From JANNMJ01 sp031397815 (GTDB taxonomy: Bacteria > Bacteroidota > Bacteroidia > Cytophagales > Hymenobacteraceae), in the NCBI GenBank assembly GCA_031397815.1, contig JANNMJ010000245.1, positions 1-38,701 of the forward strand: a stretch of DNA of 38,701 bases, read 5' to 3'. A program made the translations under genes and the position numbers. Of the stretch, positions 31,640 through 38,523 are shown one piece after another. The notes beneath the pieces are model-generated. The model was not told the origin of the DNA and made no database searches. It saw only the letters and a program-made list of their open reading frames with translations. The first letter of the stretch is position 1. Each line of letters opens with the position of its first letter.

Positions 31640-31680
31640 CGCCCCCGGCAGCCCACAAAAAGGCAGCCGGGGGCGTTTTC
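31640..31680 (+). terminator. Terminator of tRNA-Glu
   Basis: ACGCCCCCGGC pairs with GCCGGGGGCGT around an A-rich loop and is followed by TTTTCGTTT. It lies 18 bases past the tRNA and would close its transcript before the integrase region. Confidence 0.85.
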
Positions 31681-31690
31681 GTTTGTCACA

Positions 31691-31770
31691 TTCCTGTCAC
31701 AGCCCAACTGAGCGGGTGACGGGTTCGGTTACCCCTCCAGAGCCGTTCGGTTACACCTCGATTCCTGTCA
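31691..31770. repeat. Short direct repeats between tRNA-Glu and the integrase (possible arm-type sites)
   Basis: GTTCGGTTACnCCTC occurs at 31723-31737 and 31745-31759, 22 bp apart. TTCCTGTCA occurs at 31691-31699 and about 31762-31770, flanking that pair. Tyrosine recombinases of mobile elements bind such paired short repeats beside the core site. This role is inferred from position only. Confidence 0.5.
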
Positions 31771-31863
31771 GAAATATGACTAGAATCTTTGTTTCCGGCT
31801 TGTCAGCCCACATTCCATCTTCTTACGTCCGCATCCGCCGCTCTTTTCAAGTGGGGCGATGTA

Positions 31864-33051
31864 ATGCGAAACCGCATGAAAGTTTTACTCTGGCTGCGTA
31901 TCAATAAGTTAAACTCACGGGGCGAATGTCCGTTGATGCTGCGCCTTACCGTGAATGGAACACGGGTCGAAAGCTCGACCGACATTCTGATTCCTCCCTC
32001 CCGCTGGAACGCGAAGCGACAGGAGATCATTGGCCGCGATGCCGAGGCGTCGGCCTTCAATGATCGGCTCACCGTGCTGAAGTCCCGCGCCGTGAACGCC
32101 TTTTGGGATCTGGACCGAAAAGATGTACGCATCACTCCCCAGCTCCTGAAGAATGCGATGACCGGCGAGGTGAAGCCGGTGCCGTCCCTACTCAAGCTGG
32201 CGCAGGAGTTCGTGGAAGAGCGCTCCGGCGAGCGCGCCAAGTCCACGGCCATCCGGTATGGTACGGCTCTGCGGGTGCTCACCGACTACCTGCACAAGCA
32301 GCGGAAGCCGGGACTACTCTGTAATGAGTTCACGCACGAGATGGGCAAGCAGTACATGAAGTGGCTGCGGAGTTCGGGCTCGCGAGGGACAGCCTATTGC
32401 AGCAAGTTGGTCCGTTTTGTCTCGCAGGTGCTGGCCCACGGCCACCGGCAGGATCACCTGCGCAACAACGTGCTGGAGTACTTCGAGTACCCAAAGGTCG
32501 AGCGCACCGGTGGCCGCCCCCTAACGCCGGAACAGCTGGCTACCTTAGAGGAGTGGCGCGACCGGCTACCTACAGCCGGAATCCGGGCAGCAGCAGATGT
32601 ACTGCTGTTCGGCTGCTACACGGGGCTGGCTTACGTTGATATGCTGGCTTTCCGAGCAAACGACCCAACTGCTCCCTCCCACCTCGCTCCCGGCCCTGAT
32701 GGAACCCGATGGCTAAAGGGGAAACGTATCAAGACCGGGCGTCCCTTCCGGCTACCGCTACTACCGGGCGCTTCGCGAGTGCTGGAGCGATATGAAGCTG
32801 GCAAGCTGCCGGTGCCTCCTAACACCAAGCTGAACCTACGGCTGAAAATGGTGGCCGACTTGGTACCAGGGCTGCCCGCCAAACTTACCAGCCACGTCGG
32901 CCGACATACGTTTGTGTACCTAATTGGGCAGGTTGGTATGTCCGATAAGCTTCAGGCACATGTCACAGGCGATACAGAAACTGTGATTCGAAAAAGCTAC
33001 CAAGCGACTCTTGACAGTGAATTGATGCTTGCTTTTAGACCACTGTTTTAG
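31864..33051 (+). CDS. Tyrosine recombinase/integrase of a Bacteroidota mobile element
   Basis: The 395-residue protein has an N-terminal arm-binding domain (KVLLWLRINKLNSRGECPLMLRLTVNG), a SAM-like core-binding domain (about 105-215) and a catalytic domain. Visible catalytic positions are Lys290 in RIKTGRP, His344 and Arg347 in SHVGRHTF, and the nucleophile Tyr379 in IRKSYQ. The first Arg of the usual set is Ala266 (TGLAY), and the late His is Asp370 (TGDTET). Ala or Ser at the first place is common in Bacteroidota element integrases. The start is ATG 31864; the frame is open from 31789. It presumably integrates the element into tRNA-Glu. Its GC content is close to the chromosome, unlike the operon that follows. 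Confidence 0.9.
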   Translation: MRNRMKVLLWLRINKLNSRGECPLMLRLTVNGTRVESSTDILIPPSRWNAKRQEIIGRDAEASAFNDRLTVLKSRAVNAFWDLDRKDVRITPQLLKNAMTGEVKPVPSLLKLAQEFVEERSGERAKSTAIRYGTALRVLTDYLHKQRKPGLLCNEFTHEMGKQYMKWLRSSGSRGTAYCSKLVRFVSQVLAHGHRQDHLRNNVLEYFEYPKVERTGGRPLTPEQLATLEEWRDRLPTAGIRAAADVLLFGCYTGLAYVDMLAFRANDPTAPSHLAPGPDGTRWLKGKRIKTGRPFRLPLLPGASRVLERYEAGKLPVPPNTKLNLRLKMVADLVPGLPAKLTSHVGRHTFVYLIGQVGMSDKLQAHVTGDTETVIRKSYQATLDSELMLAFRPLF

Positions 33052-33098
33052 TCGAACAGCCCCCAATTCCAACCTTAATAGTACAAAAGATTGTAATG

Positions 33099-33137
33099 AA
33101 GATGCCATGAGCTACACTCGTAGCCGTGGCATCTTTC
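33099..33137 (+). terminator. Two-step stem terminator after the integrase
   Basis: AAGATGCCA (33099-33107) pairs with TGGCATCTT (33127-33135), and an inner stem GCTAC/GTAGC extends it. TTTC follows. It lies 48 bases past the integrase stop and would insulate the operon that follows. Confidence 0.65.
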
Positions 33138-33220
33138 AGTATACAGTCAGAAGAACATTAGTCTGAAAGTAAGTTTTGAGAACTACGTGCACATAAAAAT
33201 CGCGGTGATCTGCCCTCCTA

Positions 33221-33253
33221 TTGAGTTTCATTGCGAAGATGACCATACCTTTA
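33221..33253 (+). promoter_or_regulatory. Weak promoter candidate for the methyltransferase operon
   Basis: TTG (33221-33223), a 22-base spacer and TACCTTTA (33246-33253) fit the Bacteroidota promoter with one mismatch and a spacer 2 bases too long. The leader to ATG 33342 would be about 80 bases. Nothing better was seen. Confidence 0.35.
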
Positions 33254-33341
33254 CAAAATCGATGATTTGGGCAAAAAACCGCCTGTATCTTGAAAGTGGG
33301 ATTGAATGAAATCCCACTTGTTGTGCGTCTTAAATTTTTTT

Positions 33342-34706
33342 ATGAAGATTCTTGAAGATTACATTCAGCATCTTGAACAGCTAGCGTCTAGTCTATCGCA
33401 TTCCAAGAGCTTTCAAGAGAACAGAAGCTCTGTCGAATCAGCTCTGAACGGCGAGATGTCGAAAACGCTACGCACATTAGTACCATCGATAGAATTGCAG
33501 GAAGCCGGTGCCTTCTTCACGAGTGAAAAGATGGCCGATGACCTCGTGTCTGTCCTGTCTAATGTTGAATTGAAAACTACTACGGTATGTGATACTGCTT
33601 GTGGAGGGGGCAATCTGCTTCTTGCTCACGCCAGACGATTGCCGGTTGAATCAACATTACGAAGTACAATCACAGAATGGGGTAAGGTATTAAAGGGAGC
33701 AGATTTGCACGAAGAGTTCGTGCGAGCCACTAAAGCACGGTTGATGCTACTCGCTGCCTTACGTGGCCTATGGATACACGGCGTAAAGTTTCTACGCTGC
33801 GAGGCACCCAGCATATCGGATGCATTTCCTTATGTGAAACCGCAGAACAGTCTAGAAACCGATTGGCCGAAAGCTGATGTTTACTTGCTAAACCCACCAT
33901 TCAACTTAGTTGCTGTACCTAATTGGTGCAAATGGTCAACAGGTCGGGTGTCGCAAGCAGCGTTGTTCATAGCAAAGTGTTTAGAGCAAGCTCCAGAAGG
34001 GAGTAGAATTCGCGCGATTTTGCCGGATGTACTTCGGTCTGGGTCTCGATACAAAAAGTGGCGAAAACTGATCGAAGAACAAGCACACGTACAAAGCATC
34101 ACAGTACTTGGTCAATTTGATAAAAAGACGCATGTTGATGTGTTTCTTTTGACCTTAAGAAAGAAAAGCAGTCCTGAAGGCCTTCCACAGAGCACTGCAC
34201 AGTGGGTCATTACCAGCGAATCCTCAAAAGCGCTGAGTAACATCGGTGATTTTTGCACCGTGCAGGTTGGGCGAGTTGTGCCTTACCGAGATAAAGAGAT
34301 AGGTCCGGAGTATCCTTATCTTGATGTGCAAAATTTACCTAAGTGGGGACGCGTCATACCAGGTGCAGTACTTAGGCGATTCAATGGGGCTACATTCGAA
34401 ACGCCGTTTGTCATAGTGCGACGAAACTCACGCGCAAAGGATAGTCATCGCGCCATCGGAACGATAGTACATTCTGTTGACTCACCAGCAACTAAGATGG
34501 TAGCAGTAGAGAATCATCTACTTGTTCTGAAGCCAAAAAGTGGTAGTATTGCTGATTGCGAAGCTCTACTTACGATCCTTCAAAACTCTAATACCAACGA
34601 TTGGCTAAATGAGCGTATCCGTTGCCGGCATCTGACTGTAGAATCAGTACAATCCATACCTTGGTGGTCCCATGAACAAACCAACTCACCTTCGTTTCGC
34701 TCCTGA
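33342..34706 (+). CDS. N6-adenine-type DNA methyltransferase with C-terminal target-recognition-like region
   Basis: From ATG 33342 the product is 454 residues; ATG 33306 would add 12. It has the N6-adenine methyltransferase set: GAFFTSEKMADDLV before the fold, the SAM-binding motif I TVCDTACGGGN (81-91), an acidic residue at Asp121 and the catalytic NPPF (184-187). The block LFIAKCLEQAPEGSRIRAILPDVL is like HsdM/Eco57I enzymes. Residues from about 290 (FCTVQVGRVVPYRDKEIG, YLDVQNLPKWG) resemble an HsdS or TaqI-type target-recognition domain, so it may recognise its own site. No restriction nuclease or translocase gene accompanies it. It overlaps the next gene by 35 bases and heads a four-gene operon. 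AT-rich composition points to transfer. Confidence 0.85.
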   Translation: MKILEDYIQHLEQLASSLSHSKSFQENRSSVESALNGEMSKTLRTLVPSIELQEAGAFFTSEKMADDLVSVLSNVELKTTTVCDTACGGGNLLLAHARRLPVESTLRSTITEWGKVLKGADLHEEFVRATKARLMLLAALRGLWIHGVKFLRCEAPSISDAFPYVKPQNSLETDWPKADVYLLNPPFNLVAVPNWCKWSTGRVSQAALFIAKCLEQAPEGSRIRAILPDVLRSGSRYKKWRKLIEEQAHVQSITVLGQFDKKTHVDVFLLTLRKKSSPEGLPQSTAQWVITSESSKALSNIGDFCTVQVGRVVPYRDKEIGPEYPYLDVQNLPKWGRVIPGAVLRRFNGATFETPFVIVRRNSRAKDSHRAIGTIVHSVDSPATKMVAVENHLLVLKPKSGSIADCEALLTILQNSNTNDWLNERIRCRHLTVESVQSIPWWSHEQTNSPSFRS

Positions 34707-36729
34707 CATCCTTCGTCGACTAGGTGAAGAGCTTATTCCTAATCCTGAACAAGGAATAATAGAATTAATAAAAAATTCATATGATGCAGATTCAAAAACG
34801 TGTATTGTTTCATTCGAAAACATACTTGAACCTGGCGGATCTATTAAGCTTGAAGACGAAGGAGATGGAATGTCAGAAAATGACTTGCTAAATGGCTTCC
34901 TCGTCCTTGGCAGATCTCGAAAAGACCCTACTGTAAAAACGAAGAGCTTGGGCCGTCTTCCTGTAGGAGATAAAGGTCTCGGCCGGCTCGCAGCCTTGCG
35001 CCTAGGGCGCAAAGTGATTGTAAGAAGCCGTCCAAAGGGTCTCAAGGGTATTGAACTAGTTTTAGAGATTGACTGGAAAACGATTGATGCTGCTTCAGTC
35101 GTGGAAGATGTTGAATTGTTTGTCAAAAAAACCAAATCTGCTGACAAACAGGGAGTTACAATTGAGATTTTAGATTTGCGCAAAGGATTGTCCAAAGACG
35201 ATTTACTGCGCCTCGCTAGAGAAATGGTTTTACTCTCTGATCCCTTCAAGAGTAAGACTGGATTCAATGTTAAGCTGATAGCACCTGAATTCAAAAAGGT
35301 AGAGGCTCTGGTTAAAGGCTCTTTCTTCGATGATGCTGAATTCTTCATTACTGCCTATACTGATGAAAGTGGAGCCGGAAAAGCAACCTTTTCCGACATT
35401 TCCGGAAACGTATTAAATGAAGTTAATTTACCTATGAAGGGCGGTGATAAATACGCCATCCCTCCTTGCGTATTTCAATTATGGATGTATAATTTCGGAC
35501 CGAGTTTTGCGGCAAAATCGGCGGGGCTCTCTGTCGTCAAAAACTGGATCAAGACATTTGGAGGTGTCCATGTCTATCATCGTAATTTGAGAGTGCGTCC
35601 TTATGGCGATCCTGGCTCAGATTGGCTAGATATGAACCTACAACGGGTTAGCCACCCGGAATTCCGACCTTCTACAAACAATGTCATTGGTCGAATCACT
35701 ACCGATGATCCTCACTTGTACTTTTCACAACCAACCAATAGAATCGGCTTTGTCGAAAACGAGACATTTTTCGAGGTAAAGCGATTTGCAAATGAGGTAC
35801 TAAGATGGGTTGCTGATTTTCGTTTGTCTGAAGCGCTCAAGAAACGAAAAGAGGACAAAGAGGAAGCTGAGAAGTCTGGAAAAGACACACTTGACAAGCT
35901 TGTTTCGATCATTCGGGAAACCATACCCAAAGAAGCTGCTGGGAAAGTTGAAGCTGCCCTAAAGAAGTTCACCAAAGGACAGGATAAAATCTTCTTTTCC
36001 CTTCGAGAAGACCTGCAGCTCTATAGAAGTTTAGCGACTGCTGGAACCACGGCGGCAGTTTTTGCTCATGAAGCCGCAAAGCCCATTACATTCATTAACT
36101 CGATTGCCAATACAATTGAGTTTAGAGGAAAAAAGCATCTTGGCGTATCTTACGCGGCTAATTTTGAGGAGTCAGTAGCCCAACTGAAAGACATATCACA
36201 GTCGCTGTCTGTATATTCTCAATTTCCTATTCATCACCTAAAGAAGGAAAAGAGACGTATTGGCCACATTAGAATTGCCAAAGTATGGGAAGAGGTTGTA
36301 GCCCTTTTCGTACCTCTACTTGACGAAGCGAAAATCAAGGCAGTAGTAGAGTTTGACACTACCGATACTATCATTAACGGAAGTATCGCCTTAATTGAAG
36401 CAATCGCAGCCAATTTGATAACGAACTCAATATATGCTCTTACTAAAGAAGATGCAAGGCTGACTGACAGGCTAATTCGAATCAGCAGCCGCACAACTGA
36501 AGAACGAATACAAATTTTTCACGCTGATAATGGGGAAGGAATCAAATTAGATCTTCAGAACATTTGGTTACCTGGTCAGACTACCAATCCTCAAGGTACA
36601 GGTTTCGGGCTGACTATTGTACGCGATTCGATTACAGACTTACAGGGCACTGTAAAAGCATTAGCTAACGGTGAATTAGGTGGTGCTGAATTCATTTTGG
36701 ACTTCCCAGTTACAACTAAACAACTATGA
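34672..36729 (+). CDS. Tandem GHKL ATPase: MutL/MORC-like N-terminal module plus histidine-kinase-like C-terminal module
   Basis: This 685-residue protein has no membrane segment. The N-terminal GHKL ATPase shows ELIKNSYDAD (31-40, Mg-binding Asn35), DEGDGMS (62-68) and the lid GDKGLGRLAALRLG (99-112), in the manner of MutL, Hsp90 and MORC. A Lys/Glu-rich coiled region (about 385-430) follows. The C-terminal part is a histidine-kinase core: H-box FAHEAAKP with His466, N-box IAANLITNSIYAL (Asn581/Asn585), D-box ADNGEG (Asp619) and G2-box GTGFGL (642-647). It starts 35 bases inside the methyltransferase gene and ends in a 4-base ATGA overlap with a receiver-like gene, so it is probably translated in step with both. 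A phosphorelay to that protein is inferred, not shown. Confidence 0.88.
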   Translation: MNKPTHLRFAPDILRRLGEELIPNPEQGIIELIKNSYDADSKTCIVSFENILEPGGSIKLEDEGDGMSENDLLNGFLVLGRSRKDPTVKTKSLGRLPVGDKGLGRLAALRLGRKVIVRSRPKGLKGIELVLEIDWKTIDAASVVEDVELFVKKTKSADKQGVTIEILDLRKGLSKDDLLRLAREMVLLSDPFKSKTGFNVKLIAPEFKKVEALVKGSFFDDAEFFITAYTDESGAGKATFSDISGNVLNEVNLPMKGGDKYAIPPCVFQLWMYNFGPSFAAKSAGLSVVKNWIKTFGGVHVYHRNLRVRPYGDPGSDWLDMNLQRVSHPEFRPSTNNVIGRITTDDPHLYFSQPTNRIGFVENETFFEVKRFANEVLRWVADFRLSEALKKRKEDKEEAEKSGKDTLDKLVSIIRETIPKEAAGKVEAALKKFTKGQDKIFFSLREDLQLYRSLATAGTTAAVFAHEAAKPITFINSIANTIEFRGKKHLGVSYAANFEESVAQLKDISQSLSVYSQFPIHHLKKEKRRIGHIRIAKVWEEVVALFVPLLDEAKIKAVVEFDTTDTIINGSIALIEAIAANLITNSIYALTKEDARLTDRLIRISSRTTEERIQIFHADNGEGIKLDLQNIWLPGQTTNPQGTGFGLTIVRDSITDLQGTVKALANGELGGAEFILDFPVTTKQL

Positions 36730-37451
36730 CATCTCTAGGATTTGATGTTGTCAAGATCGTTGATGACGATCTAAGAAGCGCGAATCAAGCGAAGAGCTTA
36801 ATTCAAAATCTAGACCTGAGAGCTGACCTAATTACCGACGGTTCATACACTTCTGTAGAGCAGTTACTCGATAAAATTCTTGCTGGGGGGCAGAAGGTAG
36901 GCGTACTATGTGATCACAGGTTGATGCATGGAGCATTAGCAAGTTTTTATGGATCTGAGCTAGTTGCTACTCTTTATAAACATCAAGTTCCCTCCATTCT
37001 AACCACGGAGTTTAGCCACGCTGACATCAATACTTCTATTAGAAAGTACAGACGCTGGACTCCTGTTATGATGTCGAGAAGAGAGTTGAATATGTCGTCT
37101 GTATTGGATGCTTTTGCCTTTTGCGAAGAGGAACTAGCAGGAAACACGCCCTCCCCCCGCATTCCATATCGCACATTAGTTGAAATACACAGTGTTCAAA
37201 TGGACGCTAGAATGCAAGTTGCTGAGGCTACTCTTGGCGGTTGGCAAGCGGATGATCGTGTTCGTTTCCCTCTCTCTTTAATGTCGAAGGATGATCAAGT
37301 AAAAACCTGCGAGACCGTTAAAGAGCAAGGTTTTGCATTTTTATTTGCGGATGTCAACATTGGGGCTTACAAATCAGCAGACTTGTTTTTCGAAAATTTT
37401 GAGTGGGTAGAAAACCCCACAACTTCTCCCCTTGACACACTATACAAATGA
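36726..37451 (+). CDS. Receiver-like (response-regulator) protein with unknown C-terminal domain
   Basis: In the 241-residue product, residues 7-120 look like a receiver domain. The acidic pocket is VDDD (Asp13-15), the probable phospho-acceptor is Asp63 in VGVLCDHRL, and the switch Thr is in ILTTEF (93-94). The Lys usually found in a final K-P is replaced: the matching segment reads TPVMMSRRE, with Arg118. From about 125 to 241 there is a mixed domain with no recognised DNA-binding or enzyme motif (YRTLVEIHSVQMDARMQVAEATLGGW, FLFADVNIGAYKSADLFFENF). ATGA overlaps join it to the genes on both sides, and the preceding protein carries an H-box. It is likely the partner of that kinase-like ATPase, acting as a signal relay and not as a transcription factor. 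Confidence 0.75.
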   Translation: MTSLGFDVVKIVDDDLRSANQAKSLIQNLDLRADLITDGSYTSVEQLLDKILAGGQKVGVLCDHRLMHGALASFYGSELVATLYKHQVPSILTTEFSHADINTSIRKYRRWTPVMMSRRELNMSSVLDAFAFCEEELAGNTPSPRIPYRTLVEIHSVQMDARMQVAEATLGGWQADDRVRFPLSLMSKDDQVKTCETVKEQGFAFLFADVNIGAYKSADLFFENFEWVENPTTSPLDTLYK

Positions 37452-38434
37452 ATGAATTTATCGTACTTGATGTTGCTCACGGAAGCACCTCATTGCTAAT
37501 CTCAGAGAACGAAACTGCTGTTTTCGATGCAGCGCCTAAAAACGTTCTCTTAGAAGTCTTAGACCAATACAAAATAACTACCATAGATTACTTATTTCTT
37601 TCTCACTCAGACCAAGACCATGTTGGGGGGGTCGTGCCGCTTCTAACTAGCAACAAAATAACAGTAAGAAATATTTTTATAAATGCAGATGTTTCTAAAG
37701 GCCCTCAATTCAACAAGCTTAGAGTAAGCATTGATCATGCTGTCAACACGAAAGGCCTACTGATACATCAACTTAGTACTGGAACTCCAACACAGAATGT
37801 TGGTGAAGTATCAATTAATGTCCTAGCGCCATCTGTCAGCGACATACTTGGTGCAGCTGGAGGACTTGACACTAATGGCAATCCGATTGACTCAAACTCG
37901 TGCTCAGCCGTGCTTTCTATCAAGCACGATCAGCATCCCATCGCTCTGTTAGCAGCGGATATCGATCAACGCAGTCTTTCACAAATTCTTGAATCCGGGA
38001 GGTCACTACGTGCTGATTTACTCGTATTCCCACATCACGGCGGTAACTGCGCTAATACTAGCTCTCAAAACGTTTCTTTCACAAAGCAACTTATCGCCGA
38101 AGTACTTCCGAGGGTTACTATATTTTCGCTTGGTCGCGAAAAGCACCTAAACCCGCGTCAAGAAATTGTATCTGCGATAAAGTCAGCTTTACCTGGTGTA
38201 TACATTATGTGTACACAGCTTTCAAAAAATTGCTTGTTGAATCTACCATCTGATCGTTCTAATTGGCAGGGTCATCTGAATCAACTCCCTGGATCTGGAA
38301 AAGCTGATATAATCTCTTGCTCAGGTTCTCTACGCATTTTTTTAGATGGCAGTAGGACGGCATACCCCACAGTTTCTGGTTCTCATTCTTCTTTCGTGAG
38401 CATTAACATTCCAGATGCTATTTGCTTAAAATAA
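37448..38434 (+). CDS. ComEC/Rec2-type metallo-beta-lactamase-fold hydrolase, soluble
   Basis: The 328-residue product has the MBL metal site HSDQDH (53-58) in YLFLSHSDQDHVGG, then NSCSAVLSI, the metal-bridging Asp171 in LLAADID, VFPHHGG (His196-His197) and FSLGREKHLNPR (227-237). This order is that of the C-terminal domain of ComEC/Rec2, which is thought to cut DNA during uptake, but there are no membrane helices here. The last 80 residues have no recognised motif. It is the final gene of the four-gene operon (4-base overlap) and the best candidate for the effector, a DNase or nucleotide phosphodiesterase. The activity is inferred from motifs only. Confidence 0.87.
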   Translation: MNEFIVLDVAHGSTSLLISENETAVFDAAPKNVLLEVLDQYKITTIDYLFLSHSDQDHVGGVVPLLTSNKITVRNIFINADVSKGPQFNKLRVSIDHAVNTKGLLIHQLSTGTPTQNVGEVSINVLAPSVSDILGAAGGLDTNGNPIDSNSCSAVLSIKHDQHPIALLAADIDQRSLSQILESGRSLRADLLVFPHHGGNCANTSSQNVSFTKQLIAEVLPRVTIFSLGREKHLNPRQEIVSAIKSALPGVYIMCTQLSKNCLLNLPSDRSNWQGHLNQLPGSGKADIISCSGSLRIFLDGSRTAYPTVSGSHSSFVSINIPDAICLK

Positions 38435-38474
38435 CGTCTTTTGTATTATTGGCTTGAGTGCTTAGTACATCTAG

Positions 38475-38505
38475 TTGTAGTAAGTGCAACCTTAACCTAC
38501 CTTTG
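38475..38505 (+). promoter_or_regulatory. Consensus promoter of the right-edge gene
   Basis: TTG (38475-38477), a 20-base spacer and TACCTTTG (38498-38505) match the Bacteroidota promoter completely. Transcription would start near 38512, about 12 bases before ATG 38524. It shows that the downstream gene is not part of the four-gene operon. Confidence 0.7.
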
Positions 38506-38523
38506 CTACGTTCTCCTACTGAT

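Larger units (their letters stand above)
33052..33341. other. Intergenic region between the integrase and the defence-like operon
   Basis: This AT-rich gap holds the integrase terminator at 33099 and, further right, a weak promoter candidate for the operon at 33221-33253. No small gene is supported. The drop in GC content begins here and continues to about 38500. Confidence 0.45.

Noticed and set aside
33342..34706. Classification as a type I R-M, BREX or DISARM locus from the methyltransferase
   Set aside because: There is no HsdR, separate HsdS, PglZ, BrxC or DrmA/B-like protein, and the partners are GHKL/kinase, receiver and MBL proteins.
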